DNA from: Streptococcus cuniculi | GTDB taxonomy: Bacteria; Bacillota; Bacilli; Lactobacillales; Streptococcaceae | Length of the DNA: 52,747 nucleotides | Assembly (NCBI RefSeq): GCF_004570575.1 | Contig: NZ_SPPD01000014.1 | Coordinates: 1 to 52,747, forward strand | Direction of reading: 5' to 3' | The notes under the pieces: generated by a model | Databases searched by the model: none | What the model was told of the DNA's origin: nothing | What the model saw: the letters and a program-made list of their open reading frames with translations, nothing else | Translations under genes and position numbers: made by a program | Shown here: positions 7,689 through 17,914 of the stretch, one piece after another | How positions within the stretch are numbered: the first letter of the stretch is position 1 | How the letters are laid out: every line of letters begins with the position of its first letter

Positions 7689-8522
7689 TTATTGAAGATT
7701 CAATTTATTGGTCATAATGTAGTAGGTACCGAAGTAGTAGCCAACAGAGAGGAGGAGGCTGAGGATGATAGTAAGGATACTATATGCGGGCATTGGTGCT
7801 CCAACATATCCTCCCATGGATGCGAGCAATACGAAGCTGAGGATACCTTCTACAAAGTTGATGGCAAAATAGAAGACAACAGCGAGCAAGGTACGGTGGT
7901 CCTTGAATAGCTGACCGAGTGAAATAGCAAAATAAATCAAGAGAATAGAATTCACAGTACCTACGATGAGACTAATTATATAATAAAGACCAAGGTTCAT
8001 TTCTGCCAGCATTGTCAGCTCTTGATAGGCTTTATTGAGCGCCCGCATCACCTCACCTAGATTTTCGTTAAGTGTTGGCGCAAAGGCAATGAAGAAGAGA
8101 ATAGAGAGGCATAGTATCGTGGTGATGCCAGATAGGAGGCTCCAGACAAAACCAGTCGTTAGTTTACTGAGGATAATCTGGTGACTGTTCACAGGCAGGG
8201 TCATGGTCAAGTAGCCCTGACGACCGTAGACATTCTTTCGAAAACGATTGATAATGAGAAAGAGGGTTGAGAGGAAGAGACCTGCAATGACGATGGCAAA
8301 GCCAATGATAATCGCAGTCAGTACCACGCCTTCAATCGTGTTGGCGAGTGTGGTTCCGACTTGGTATCCTCTGTCATAATCAGAGAGGGGCGCTTCTGGA
8401 CGTTGGATGAGGTTTTGGAGCCACAAACCAATAATGATAGAGAGTAGTCCAGCTGCGGCATAGAGGCCAAGATACCATTTGCCGACCGCCTTAAATTCAT
8501 ATTTTAATAACTTTCCAAACAT
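7689..8522 (-). CDS. ABC-2 type exporter membrane subunit
   Basis: The protein has about 277 residues and six predicted membrane spans, beginning MFGKLLKYEFKAVGKWYLGLY, the usual juxtamembrane start of ABC-2 permeases. It is the membrane partner of the ATPase encoded immediately upstream (gap about 14 nt) in a GntR-ATPase-permease operon. I chose the second of two close ATG codons (8522) because AAAGGAG lies 6 nt before it, while the first ATG abuts that site. GntR-linked exporters of this build (YtrA and BcrA relatives) often respond to cell-wall-active compounds. The substrate cannot be read from sequence. Confidence 0.85.
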   Translation of the reverse strand: MFGKLLKYEFKAVGKWYLGLYAAAGLLSIIIGLWLQNLIQRPEAPLSDYDRGYQVGTTLANTIEGVVLTAIIIGFAIVIAGLFLSTLFLIINRFRKNVYGRQGYLTMTLPVNSHQIILSKLTTGFVWSLLSGITTILCLSILFFIAFAPTLNENLGEVMRALNKAYQELTMLAEMNLGLYYIISLIVGTVNSILLIYFAISLGQLFKDHRTLLAVVFYFAINFVEGILSFVLLASMGGYVGAPMPAYSILTIILSLLLSVGYYFGTYYIMTNKLNLQ

Positions 8523-8536
8523 AGTCATCTCCTTTA

Positions 8537-9244
8537 CTAAGCCTTAAACTCACGGCGGAAAAGTTCATCAATGGATTCTCCGCTTTCGATCCGCAAATCA
8601 TCGACATCACTGTGGCGAATGACACTGCCGTACTGGAGGAAGATGACTTCATCGAGAATCTGTTCGACATCTGAAATCAAGTGGGTTGAAATCAAGACAG
8701 AAGAGGTTGGAGAATAGTTGTTGATGATGGTTCGCAAGATATAGTCACGGGCAGCAGGGTCCACACCACCAATCGGTTCATCGAGGATATAGAGGAGGGC
8801 TTGCCGGCTCATGACCAAAATCAACTGAACTTTTTCCTTGTTTCCTTTTGATAAATGCTTGATGCGACTGTTGAGCTCAATGTTGAGGTCTTGAAGCAGG
8901 TGAAGCGCGCGTGCCTCATCGAAATCAGCATAGAAATCCTTGAAGAAATCAATGGCTTCGGTGATTCGCATGTGTTCATCCAAGTAAGTCGTATCGGGTA
9001 GATAAGACACAATTTGCTTGGTTTCAGGAGATGGTCTGCGACCGTTGATTAAAATCTGACCGTATTCGGGTTGGAGTAGACCATTGAGCAATTTGATTAA
9101 GGTCGTCTTACCAGAGCCATTTGGTCCCAAGAGACCGATAATTTTTCCAGCTGACAGTTTGAGATTGATATTATTTAAGGCTACCAATCCGCCGTATGCT
9201 TTTGATACTTGCTGGATTTCAACGAGGGTAAAATTCTTTTCCAT
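8537..9244 (-). CDS. ABC transporter ATP-binding subunit
   Basis: This 235-residue ATPase carries Walker A GPNGSGKTT (near residue 41), a signature LSKGNKEKVQ variant in place of LSGGQ, and Walker B LLYILDEPIGGVDP followed by the STH switch histidine. The SKGN signature is typical of the bacitracin/YtrB-type exporter ATPases. It is translated 3 nt after the GntR stop codon and just before the permease gene, so the three proteins form one unit. It hydrolyses ATP at the cytoplasmic face to drive the permease at 7689-8522. Confidence 0.9.
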   Translation of the reverse strand: MEKNFTLVEIQQVSKAYGGLVALNNINLKLSAGKIIGLLGPNGSGKTTLIKLLNGLLQPEYGQILINGRRPSPETKQIVSYLPDTTYLDEHMRITEAIDFFKDFYADFDEARALHLLQDLNIELNSRIKHLSKGNKEKVQLILVMSRQALLYILDEPIGGVDPAARDYILRTIINNYSPTSSVLISTHLISDVEQILDEVIFLQYGSVIRHSDVDDLRIESGESIDELFRREFKA

Positions 9245-9247
9245 ATC

Positions 9248-9613
9248 CTATTCTCCTTGTAGATAATTTTCCAATTGCTGAACGAGCTCTTCTTGCTCAA
9301 ATCCCAGGTCTAACATATTGGTCACAAAGTTCTCTAGCTCGTCTTTGGCCAAACTGACCCGGGTCTGCTGAATCAGGTCGAGATTATCTGTCACGAAGCG
9401 TCCTGTTGTGCGGACTGAGTAAACAAATCCTTCGCTTTCGAGATCAGACAAGGCCCGTTGAACGGTATTGGGATTGACACCAGCAATTTCTGCTAAATCA
9501 CGCACGGTCGGAAGTTTATCTCCAGAATTGAGTTGGTGCGTCACAATTTGCAACTTGATGGTATTGGCAATCTGTATATAGATTGGGAAGTTGTTATCGA
9601 ATTTCCAAGCCAT
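9248..9613 (-). CDS. GntR family (YtrA subfamily) transcriptional regulator
   Basis: A 121-residue regulator with an N-terminal winged helix (PIYIQIANTIKLQIVTHQLNSG, then LPTVRDLAEIAGVNPNTVQRAL), and only a short C-terminal helical part. The absence of a ligand domain is typical of the YtrA subfamily, whose members repress the ABC exporter operons they head. The longer frame extends to 9664, but the start MAWKFDNNF at 9613 has AAAGGAG 6 nt upstream, so I use it. It is the first gene of a three-gene minus-strand operon and probably autoregulates it. Confidence 0.9.
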   Translation of the reverse strand: MAWKFDNNFPIYIQIANTIKLQIVTHQLNSGDKLPTVRDLAEIAGVNPNTVQRALSDLESEGFVYSVRTTGRFVTDNLDLIQQTRVSLAKDELENFVTNMLDLGFEQEELVQQLENYLQGE

Positions 9614-9686
9614 GATAGCTCCTTTCAATGATATTTTATAAGGTGACAGATAGTCATCTGCCACTCTGTATCTTTGTCTTATATAT

Positions 9687-9715
9687 ATGATACAATTTTC
9701 TGTTTAAGATTGCAA
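9687..9715 (-). promoter_or_regulatory. Promoter of the gntR-ABC operon
   Basis: On the minus strand TTGCAA (9715-9710) and TATCAT (9692-9687) are separated by 17 bp. The AT-rich alternating stretch beside the -10 may hold the GntR operator. Confidence 0.65.
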
Positions 9716-9866
9716 GTATTATTTCTCATTTTATTCTAAAAAATCCATCTTTTTTAAAATAGGATTGCCTACAAGGGTGTCAAAGCCAAGAGTAGCAAGG
9801 GGGCTATTTTTCGTGTATAATAGTAGATAAGAACGAAAAGGACATAGAAAGAAAATGAGGGGATAT

Positions 9867-12800
9867 ATGCTAGCACAGTTGGATACCAAGACCGTCTATA
9901 GCTTTATGGATAGTATGATGACCATCGAGCGCTATGTTGCGCGTGCCAAGGAAATGGGTTACACGCATCTAGGTATCATGGATCGTGATAATCTGTATGC
10001 GGCCTATTCCTTTATGGAGGCTTGTGAGAAGGCAGGAATCCAGCCGATTATTGGCTGTGAGATGGAGCTATCTCTCTCTCAAGATGAGACTTTGGTGGTT
10101 CAATTGATTGCCCAAAATACAGCAGGCTACCAAAATCTCCTCAAAATCTCAACGGCCAAGATGACAGGGCAAAGAGAATTTGAGTTCATTCGACCGTACT
10201 TGACAGGGATTGCTCTGATTATCCCGTATTTTGATGGGATTGAAGAGTATGATGTAGGGGTGGATTTTTACATTGGGGTCTGTGAGACGACGCCAGTTGT
10301 ACCATCAGGTCGTCCCTTGGTTCCACTTCACACCGTGCGGTATTTTGAGGAAAGCCAAGCAGAGGTCTTGCAGGTTCTCCATGCGATTCAGGAAAATGTT
10401 CCTCTCAATCAAGTGTCGCAGTTGGTTCATCATCAGTCTTTTGTCAGCCCAGAAAGTCTGGCAGCGATGTTTCGACAACGTTTTCCAGAAGCGTTAGACG
10501 AATTGAACCGCTTGGTTTCTGGCATTTCCTATGAACTGGATAAGGCCTTGAAGTTGCCACGTTTTAATCGGGAGCGCCTAGCGGTGGAAGAACTTCGTGA
10601 AAAAGCGGAAGAAGGCCTGCGAAGTAGAGGCCTGACTAGTCCTGTATATCAGGAGCGTCTAGAACAGGAGCTAGCGGTCATTCACCAGATGGGTTTTGAC
10701 GACTATTTCTTAATTGTCTGGGATTTGTTGCGTTTTGGTCGCAGTCAGGGCTATTACATGGGAATGGGGCGTGGTTCTGCGGTTGGAAGTCTCGTCGCCT
10801 ATGCCCTCTACATTACAGGGATTGACCCTGTTAAGCATGCGCTTCTCTTTGAGCGGTTTTTAAATGTAGAACGCTACAGCATGCCTGATATTGATATTGA
10901 TATTCCAGATATTCACCGTGGTGATTTTATCCGCTATGTGCGGGAACGGTACGGGAGTTTCCATGCGGCGCAGATTGTGACCTACTCTACCTTTGGAGCC
11001 AAGCAGGCCCTGCGGGATGTCTTAAAGCGCTATGGAATACCAGAATATGAAGTGAGTAGCATCACGAAGAAGATTTCTTTCCGTGATACGCTAGCTATTG
11101 CCTATGAACGAAACGCGTCTTTTCGTCAGGTCATCAATAGTAAAATTGAATACCAAAAAGCCTATGCGATTGCCCAGCAGATTGAGGGGCAACCACGACA
11201 AACCTCGATTCATGCGGCAGGGGTTGTGATGAGCGATAAGGATTTGACAGATACCATTCCCTTAAAGGCAGGTGAGGACATGCTGATTACCCAGTATGAT
11301 GCCCATGCTGTAGAAGCGAATGGTCTATTAAAAATGGATTTCCTCGGTTTGCGCAATCTGACCTTCGTCCAGAAAATGGCAGCAACTGTGGAGGAAAAAT
11401 ATGGCAAGAAAATGGTGATTTCAGACATCGACTTGGAAGATAGCGCCACCTTAGAACTCTTTGCCAAGGGGCAGACCAAGGGGATTTTCCAATTTGAGCA
11501 GCCAGGAGCTATTCACCTGCTCAAGCGGGTTCAACCAAGTCGATTTGAGGACGTTGTAGCAACCACCAGTCTCAATCGTCCAGGGGCCAGTGATTACTCG
11601 GATAACTTTGTCAAGCGCAAGCATGGTCAGGAAGCCGTTGATCTATTGGATGATTCGATTGCAGCTATTTTGCAACCGACCTATGGCATTATGCTCTATC
11701 AGGAGCAGGTGATGCAGATTGCTCAGCGCTTTGCGGGCTTTACTCTTGGGAAAGCCGATTTGTTACGCCGCGCCATGTCTAAGAAAAACAAGACAGAAAT
11801 GCAGAGCATGGAAGCGGACTTCCTTGCAGGAGCCATTCAAAATGGACATGAGGAGGACAAGGCAAGAAGGATCTTTGCTATGATGGCAAAATTTGCAGGA
11901 TATGGTTTCAACCGTAGCCACGCCTATGCTTATTCAGCTCTTGCCTTTCAGTTGGCCTACTTTAAAACCCATTATCCCGATGTCTTTTTTGATATCATGC
12001 TCAACTACTCAAGCAGTGATTACATTTCAGACGCCCTGCAATTTGATTTCCAAGTTACGCCTGTCACGATTAACAACATTCCCTACCACGATAAATTTGA
12101 CGAGAAAAAGATTTACATGGGCTTGAAAAATATCAAGGGATTGCCCAAAGAATTGGCCTTTTGGATGATTGAAGAGCGACCGTTTAAGAGTGTGGAGGAT
12201 TTTATTCTACGCCTTCCTGTTCCGTTTAAGAAGCAGGAGACCTTGAAACCCTTGATTCAGCTTGGTTTGTTCGATGACTTTGAGCCCAATCGCAAGAAGA
12301 TTTTGGAAAACTTGGACAATCTCTTTGTCTTTGCGGATACCTTTGGAACCTTCTTTTCGGAAGAGAGCTATAGTTGGCTGGATGCCGAAGACTATAGCGA
12401 CAGTGAAAAATTTAGTTTGGAGCAGTCCATTATCGGGGTTGGTATCAGTCCCCACCCCTTGGCATTATTAGCGAAATCTTCTAGCAAGCTGCATACCCCT
12501 TTTGCGGAATTGGTGGCAGGAAGTGGAGCTACAGTTCTAGGACAAGTTCAGTCGGTTCGGGTTATTCGTACTAAGAAGACAGGTCAACAAATGGCCTTTG
12601 TCCAAGTGACTGATACCAAGAAAAAACTCGACGTGACCCTGTTTCCCGAAACCTACCAACGCTATCAGAATCTCTTAAAAGAAGGCGAGATGTTCTATCT
12701 GACAGGCAAGGTTCAAGACAGAGATGGCCAATTGCAGCTGGTCTTGGATAGGCTGGAGCAACCGAGCACTGAAAAATTTTGGATTTTGTTGGAAAATCGA

Positions 12801-12974
12801 GAGCATGACCAGAACATTGCTGCAATTTTGGCCGAGTATCCAGGAACGATTCCAGTCATTTTGCATTACCAAGATAGCAATCAGACCGTCCAATTAGAAC
12901 GGATATTTGTCGAAAAATCACCCCATTTGCAACCTCGCTTACAGAAAGTTTCAATGAAAACGGTTTTTCGGTAA
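9867..12974 (+). CDS. dnaE: DNA polymerase III alpha subunit, DnaE type
   Basis: DnaE extends RNA primers before handing over to PolC in low-GC Gram-positives. The 1035-residue protein has an N-terminal PHP domain, the polymerase palm with the catalytic pair in PDIDIDIPD (about 340-348), a helix-hairpin-helix region and an OB fold (VLGQVQSVRVIRTKKTGQQMAFVQV, about 890). The PHP domain opens KTVYSFMDSMM rather than with the metal-binding His pattern, as in other streptococcal DnaE proteins, so it is probably not a proofreading site. The frame opens at 9855, but GAGGGG at 9857-9862 serves the ATG at 9867. It is followed by pfkA and pyk in the conserved streptococcal order. Confidence 0.96.
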   Translation: MLAQLDTKTVYSFMDSMMTIERYVARAKEMGYTHLGIMDRDNLYAAYSFMEACEKAGIQPIIGCEMELSLSQDETLVVQLIAQNTAGYQNLLKISTAKMTGQREFEFIRPYLTGIALIIPYFDGIEEYDVGVDFYIGVCETTPVVPSGRPLVPLHTVRYFEESQAEVLQVLHAIQENVPLNQVSQLVHHQSFVSPESLAAMFRQRFPEALDELNRLVSGISYELDKALKLPRFNRERLAVEELREKAEEGLRSRGLTSPVYQERLEQELAVIHQMGFDDYFLIVWDLLRFGRSQGYYMGMGRGSAVGSLVAYALYITGIDPVKHALLFERFLNVERYSMPDIDIDIPDIHRGDFIRYVRERYGSFHAAQIVTYSTFGAKQALRDVLKRYGIPEYEVSSITKKISFRDTLAIAYERNASFRQVINSKIEYQKAYAIAQQIEGQPRQTSIHAAGVVMSDKDLTDTIPLKAGEDMLITQYDAHAVEANGLLKMDFLGLRNLTFVQKMAATVEEKYGKKMVISDIDLEDSATLELFAKGQTKGIFQFEQPGAIHLLKRVQPSRFEDVVATTSLNRPGASDYSDNFVKRKHGQEAVDLLDDSIAAILQPTYGIMLYQEQVMQIAQRFAGFTLGKADLLRRAMSKKNKTEMQSMEADFLAGAIQNGHEEDKARRIFAMMAKFAGYGFNRSHAYAYSALAFQLAYFKTHYPDVFFDIMLNYSSSDYISDALQFDFQVTPVTINNIPYHDKFDEKKIYMGLKNIKGLPKELAFWMIEERPFKSVEDFILRLPVPFKKQETLKPLIQLGLFDDFEPNRKKILENLDNLFVFADTFGTFFSEESYSWLDAEDYSDSEKFSLEQSIIGVGISPHPLALLAKSSSKLHTPFAELVAGSGATVLGQVQSVRVIRTKKTGQQMAFVQVTDTKKKLDVTLFPETYQRYQNLLKEGEMFYLTGKVQDRDGQLQLVLDRLEQPSTEKFWILLENREHDQNIAAILAEYPGTIPVILHYQDSNQTVQLERIFVEKSPHLQPRLQKVSMKTVFR

Positions 12975-13010
12975 AAATTAGTAAAAAGTCAAGCATACTG
13001 CGGGTAAATG

Positions 13011-13019
13011 TGATATAAT
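13011..13019 (+). promoter_or_regulatory. Extended -10 promoter of pfkA-pyk
   Basis: TGATATAAT is an extended -10 element (TG-n-TATAAT) without a convincing -35, located 36 nt before the pfkA start codon. Confidence 0.6.
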
Positions 13020-13054
13020 GATACAGTTAAAAATGAAAAAGGAGCATTAGTTAA

Positions 13055-14068
<1,014 letters not shown>

Positions 14069-14119
14069 ATCGATGATGCCTGTATACACTTGATACAACA
14101 GAAGGAGAGAAAACAAATC

Positions 14120-15625
14120 ATGAATAAACGCGTAAAACTTGTTGCTACATTAGGTCCTGCGGTTGAAATCCGTGGTGGTAAAAAATTCGGTGAAGATGGT
14201 TACTGGGGTGAAAAATTAGATGTTGAAGCATCTGCTCAGAAAATCGCTGAATTAATCAAAGAAGGCGCAAACGTATTCCGTTTCAACTTCTCACACGGTG
14301 ACCACCAAGAGCAAGGTGACCGTATGGCAACAGTCCGTCGTGCTGAAGAAATCGCTGGTCAAAAAGTTGGTTTCTTGCTTGATACTAAAGGTCCTGAAAT
14401 CCGTACAGAATTGTTTGAAGGCGATGCAAAAGAATACGAGTATACAACTGGTGAAACGCTTCGTGTTGCTACCAAGCAAGGAATCAAATCAACTCGTGAA
14501 GTGATTGCCTTGAACGTTGCTGGTGGTCTTGACATCTATGATGATGTTGAAGTCGGCAAACAAATCCTTGTGGACGATGGGAAACTTGGTCTTCGTGTCT
14601 TTGCCAAAGACGATGAAAAACGTGAATTTGAAGTAACGGTTGAAAATGACGGTGTCATTGCAAAACAAAAAGGTGTAAACATTCCTTACACTAAAATTCC
14701 TTTCCCAGCGCTTGCTGAGCGCGATAACGCAGACATCCGTTTCGGTCTTGAGCAAGGCTTGAACTTTATCGCGATTTCATTCGTTCGTACTGCAAAAGAT
14801 GTCAACGAAGTACGTGCAATCTGTGAAGAAACTGGAAATGCTCACGTGAAATTGTTTGCGAAAATCGAAAACCAACAAGGGATTGACAACATTGATGAAA
14901 TCATCGAAGCAGCAGATGGTATCATGATTGCGCGTGGTGACATGGGGATTGAAGTACCATTTGAAATGGTTCCAGTTTACCAAAAAATGATTATCACTAA
15001 AGTCAACGCAGCAGGTAAAGCCGTTATCACAGCAACCAACATGCTTGAAACCATGACTGAAAAACCACGTGCAACTCGTTCAGAAGTATCAGACGTATTC
15101 AATGCAGTTATTGACGGAACAGACGCAACCATGCTTTCAGGTGAGTCAGCAAACGGTAAATACCCAGTTGAGTCCGTTCGTACAATGGCAACCATTGCTA
15201 AAAATGCCCAAACTCTCTTAAACGAATACGGTCGTTTGGATGCTTCTAACTTTGAGCGTACAAGTAAGACAGAAGTGATTGCGTCAGCAGTTCGTGATGC
15301 GTGTCACTCAATGGACATCAAGTTGGTCGTTACAGTGACGGAAACTGGATTCTCAGCACGTTCTATCTCTAAATATCGTCCAGATGCAGACATCTTGGCT
15401 GTAACCTTTACAGAAGAAGTGCAAAAATCATTGATGATTAACTGGGGGGTCATTCCAGTTGTGACGGATAAGCCAGCCTCTACAGATGACATGTTTGAAT
15501 TGGCAGAACGCGAAGCGATTAAAGCAGGTCTTGTTCAATCAGGCGACGATATTGTTATCGTGGCAGGTGTGCCAGTTGGTGTTGCTGGTTCAACAAACAC
15601 CATGCGTGTCCGAACTGTAAAATAA
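14120..15625 (+). CDS. pyk: Pyruvate kinase
   Basis: Pyruvate kinase makes ATP and pyruvate from phosphoenolpyruvate. In streptococci it competes with the PTS for PEP, which matters here because several PTS systems lie nearby. The 501-residue protein begins MNKRVKLVATLGPAVEIRGG, and has the substrate motif FRFNFSHGDH, the catalytic IAKIENQQGIDNIDEI-type segment (Lys in AKIENQ), MIARGDMGIE and the C-terminal allosteric domain. An upstream in-frame ATG at 14090 lies in the pfkA-pyk spacer and lacks a ribosome binding site; GAAGGAG precedes the chosen start. A strong terminator follows. Confidence 0.98.
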   Translation: MNKRVKLVATLGPAVEIRGGKKFGEDGYWGEKLDVEASAQKIAELIKEGANVFRFNFSHGDHQEQGDRMATVRRAEEIAGQKVGFLLDTKGPEIRTELFEGDAKEYEYTTGETLRVATKQGIKSTREVIALNVAGGLDIYDDVEVGKQILVDDGKLGLRVFAKDDEKREFEVTVENDGVIAKQKGVNIPYTKIPFPALAERDNADIRFGLEQGLNFIAISFVRTAKDVNEVRAICEETGNAHVKLFAKIENQQGIDNIDEIIEAADGIMIARGDMGIEVPFEMVPVYQKMIITKVNAAGKAVITATNMLETMTEKPRATRSEVSDVFNAVIDGTDATMLSGESANGKYPVESVRTMATIAKNAQTLLNEYGRLDASNFERTSKTEVIASAVRDACHSMDIKLVVTVTETGFSARSISKYRPDADILAVTFTEEVQKSLMINWGVIPVVTDKPASTDDMFELAEREAIKAGLVQSGDDIVIVAGVPVGVAGSTNTMRVRTVK

Positions 15626-15634
15626 AAGTAAGAT

Positions 15635-15666
15635 AAAAGCCTAGTGAAAATCACTAAGGCTTTTTT
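15635..15666 (+). terminator. Terminator of pfkA-pyk
   Basis: AAAAGCCTAGTGA pairs with TCACTAAGGC with one mismatch, followed by six T residues. It also precedes the convergent end of the DeoR gene. Confidence 0.88.
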
Positions 15667-15673
15667 GGTGCTG

Positions 15674-16426
15674 TTATACGATATGCAAACCAGAATGTCG
15701 GTATTTTTCTAACAGATTAGCGGGAATATGATCGTCAGTAATGAAGGTATCAATCTGATCAGCGCTCAGAAAGGTTGCAACAGAAGAATTTTCTAGTTTT
15801 GAAGAATCAATTAAGGCAATGACTTTTTCCGAGTGCTTGACCATCATCTTCTTTAGTTCAACTTCGTAAATGTTAAAGTCGGACAAGCCATCTGCCAAAT
15901 TGAAAGAATGTGCAGAGACAAATAATTTATTGATGTTCATCTTGAGCAACATCTCTGCTCCCAAGGTGCTCTCAATAGCGTTGGAGCGTCCTCTGAGAAT
16001 CCCTCCGATGAGAATCGTAGTGATATTAGGAACATCTTTTAAGAGCTCAGCGGTCATCATTCCATTCGTTAACACCGTGAGGCGAAGAGAGGACTGGCTA
16101 ATCAATTTGCTCAGCTCGTAAGCAGTAGAGCTTGCATCGATGAGGATTTGAATTAAGGCAAATGCTTTTTGAGCGATTTGCTGTTTTAAGATGTCATTTT
16201 TCTTACTTCTAAAATTATAGGAAGTATGCGCTGGGAAGTTTAAGGAATCGATGACACTCACTTTTCCATGACTTCGATCTACTAGTTTTTTCTGGGAAAG
16301 TATCGCCAAATCATTCCGAATGGTTACACGGGATACTCCTAACTCTTCGCTTAAATCTTTGACACGTATACTTTTTTTCTGAGATAAAATATCGAGTATT
16401 TTTCTATGTCTTTCTTCCTGATACAT
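15674..16426 (-). CDS. DeoR family transcriptional regulator of the ketose kinase operon
   Basis: The 250-residue regulator has an N-terminal DeoR helix-turn-helix (MYQEERHRKILDIL, then VKDLSEELGVSRVTIRNDLAIL) and a C-terminal sugar-phosphate-sensing domain with the SSTAYEL and NG motifs. It is transcribed divergently from the rpiB-tpi-dhaMKL operon, and a DeoR gene also adjoins the related Listeria gol cluster (lmo0352). It therefore probably represses that operon and releases on a phosphorylated ketose (inference). Of two close ATG codons, 16426 is chosen because CGGAGA lies 6 nt before it. Confidence 0.88.
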   Translation of the reverse strand: MYQEERHRKILDILSQKKSIRVKDLSEELGVSRVTIRNDLAILSQKKLVDRSHGKVSVIDSLNFPAHTSYNFRSKKNDILKQQIAQKAFALIQILIDASSTAYELSKLISQSSLRLTVLTNGMMTAELLKDVPNITTILIGGILRGRSNAIESTLGAEMLLKMNINKLFVSAHSFNLADGLSDFNIYEVELKKMMVKHSEKVIALIDSSKLENSSVATFLSADQIDTFITDDHIPANLLEKYRHSGLHIV

Positions 16427-16469
16427 GGTCATTCTCCGATTCGATCTTTCTTACGGTTATCGATACGTT

Positions 16470-16498
16470 ATCATAGCGAAAATAGTGGAAAATGTCAA
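16470..16498 (-). promoter_or_regulatory. Promoter of the DeoR gene
   Basis: Minus strand TTGACA (16498-16493) and TATGAT (16475-16470) are separated by 17 bp. Confidence 0.75.
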
Positions 16499-16607
16499 GT
16501 AAAAGCATATATAAAGTAAGTATTGTGAAGGTTGCAACGCGAACTCTTTCCAATTAGTTTCCTTTCTTTCTTTTTATTTATCTTTTTGTTCTAAAAAACA
16601 AAAAACG

Positions 16608-16645
16608 TTGACAAAAAAAGAAAAGAAAGCGGTATCATTGTGATA
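16608..16645 (+). promoter_or_regulatory. Promoter/operator region of the ketose kinase operon
   Basis: TTGACA at 16608-16613 is followed 19 bp later by TATCAT, which belongs to the small palindrome TATCA-TTG-TGATA (16633-16645). A related TTATCATA element overlaps the -10 of the divergent DeoR promoter, so these may be paired DeoR operators. The 19-bp spacer is longer than ideal. Confidence 0.5.
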
Positions 16646-16670
16646 GTAAATTTTCAGAGAGGTGTGCTAT

Positions 16671-17114
16671 ATGAAAGTTGGAATTGGAGCAGATAATAAT
16701 GCTTACGGACTAAAAGAGTTTATTAAAACCGTGCTTGGAAGTCATGGATATGACGTAGAAGATTATGGTTGCTATTCCGAAGATAGTATTGACTATCCAG
16801 GGATTGCAGAAAAAGTATCGAATGGCATTTTAGCAGGTGAAGTACAAAAGGGAATCTTATTATGCGGGACAGGAATTGGAATGGCGATGGCTGCAAATAA
16901 GATTAAAGGGATTCGTGCGGCACAGGTACATGATATCTACTCTGCAAAACGTGCGGAATTGAGTAATAATGCCCACATTATCACCATCGGATCCAAGGTT
17001 GTGGGTCGGGATTTAGCCGCTGAACTAGTCCTTACCTTCTTGGGACAACACTTTGTGGAAAGTCCTTCTTCTAAAAAAATTGCGCAAGTGATGGAGTTAG
17101 AAAATAGATGCTAG
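16671..17114 (+). CDS. RpiB/LacAB family sugar-phosphate isomerase (DerI-like)
   Basis: The 147-residue protein has the RpiB fold signatures: MKVGIGADNNAYGLKEF at the N-terminus, the catalytic Cys in GILLCGTGIGMAMAAN and SNNAHIITIGSKVVG near the C-terminus. Classical RpiB interconverts ribulose and ribose 5-phosphate. Paired with a TPI-like protein and a dihydroxyacetone-type kinase, as in the Listeria gol operon and tetritol pathways, it more likely converts D-erythrulose 4-phosphate to erythrose 4-phosphate (inference). A GTG at 16662 is in frame, but GAGAGG favours the ATG at 16671. Its end overlaps the next gene by 7 nt. Confidence 0.88.
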   Translation: MKVGIGADNNAYGLKEFIKTVLGSHGYDVEDYGCYSEDSIDYPGIAEKVSNGILAGEVQKGILLCGTGIGMAMAANKIKGIRAAQVHDIYSAKRAELSNNAHIITIGSKVVGRDLAAELVLTFLGQHFVESPSSKKIAQVMELENRC

Positions 17115-17914
17115 AGGACAGAAAAAACACGCGTAGACCGATCGTGGGCTTGAGCCAGAAAAATTATCGCAATACGATGGCATTAGAAAAAGAGTACCTA
17201 GCAGGTTTCTTGCAGGAATTAGAGTCGTTAGCAGATGCCGATGTTGACTTATTTTATTTTCCAAGCCTAGGGGTTCTGCATCAAACAGCGACTATGTTGC
17301 GAGACGGTAGGGTAGGATACGGTGCTCAAAATATCGCTCCCATTGCGAATGGAGCAATGACGGGCGAGTTTTCTATCGAATCATTGATCGATATGGGAGG
17401 CTCTTATGTAGAGCTGGGTCACGCTGAACGTCGGAAATACTTTGGTGAGACAGATGTGCTCATTCATCAGAAGTTGCAGCTAGCCTTTGAGGCAGGTTTG
17501 ACTCCTGTTCTTTGTATCGGCGATTCTGTTCGGTGCACAGAAGAAGTAAGGCGAGACTATTTTATGCAGCAATTGTCGACAGCAGTAGCTGGTATCAGCA
17601 GTCACGACCTCAAGCGTCTAGTCATTGCCTATGAGCCTGTTTGGACGATTGGTCAAGCAGAGGCCGCAGATGATGCCTATGTATGGGCCTCCCATCGCAT
17701 CATTCGTGAGATTCTCGCTGGTGACTACGGAACAGAGGTGGCAACTTCTGTCAGGATTATTTACGGTGGATCTGTGAGTAAAGAAAATACGAAGATGCTA
17801 GTGAAAGATGAAAACGTGGACGGGGTCTTTGTCGGACGTTTCGGTCATAATCCGCATCATTTTGCAGACATTATTCGACTCGTTCATCAGATAAAAAGGC
17901 AGGAAGGTGAGTAG
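17108..17914 (+). CDS. Triosephosphate-isomerase-like protein (LerI-like)
   Basis: The 268-residue TIM barrel keeps the catalytic His in LGHAERRKYFGE, the catalytic Glu in YEPVWTIG and the phosphate loop IYGGSV. It begins VGLSQKNYRNT instead of the NWKMN of glycolytic TpiA, and shows LGHAERR where housekeeping enzymes have IGHSERR. These deviations match a secondary TpiA branch found in polyol operons (Listeria lmo0346, erythritol TpiA2), which isomerises L-erythrulose 1-phosphate to D-erythrulose 4-phosphate. It is translationally coupled to the upstream isomerase and to DhaM, whose start follows its stop directly. Confidence 0.85.
   Translation: MLEDRKNTRRPIVGLSQKNYRNTMALEKEYLAGFLQELESLADADVDLFYFPSLGVLHQTATMLRDGRVGYGAQNIAPIANGAMTGEFSIESLIDMGGSYVELGHAERRKYFGETDVLIHQKLQLAFEAGLTPVLCIGDSVRCTEEVRRDYFMQQLSTAVAGISSHDLKRLVIAYEPVWTIGQAEAADDAYVWASHRIIREILAGDYGTEVATSVRIIYGGSVSKENTKMLVKDENVDGVFVGRFGHNPHHFADIIRLVHQIKRQEGE

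Noticed and set aside
7668..7910. Plus-strand frame opposite the ABC permease gene
   Set aside because: Antisense shadow of the clearly coding minus-strand gene, with no ribosome binding site.
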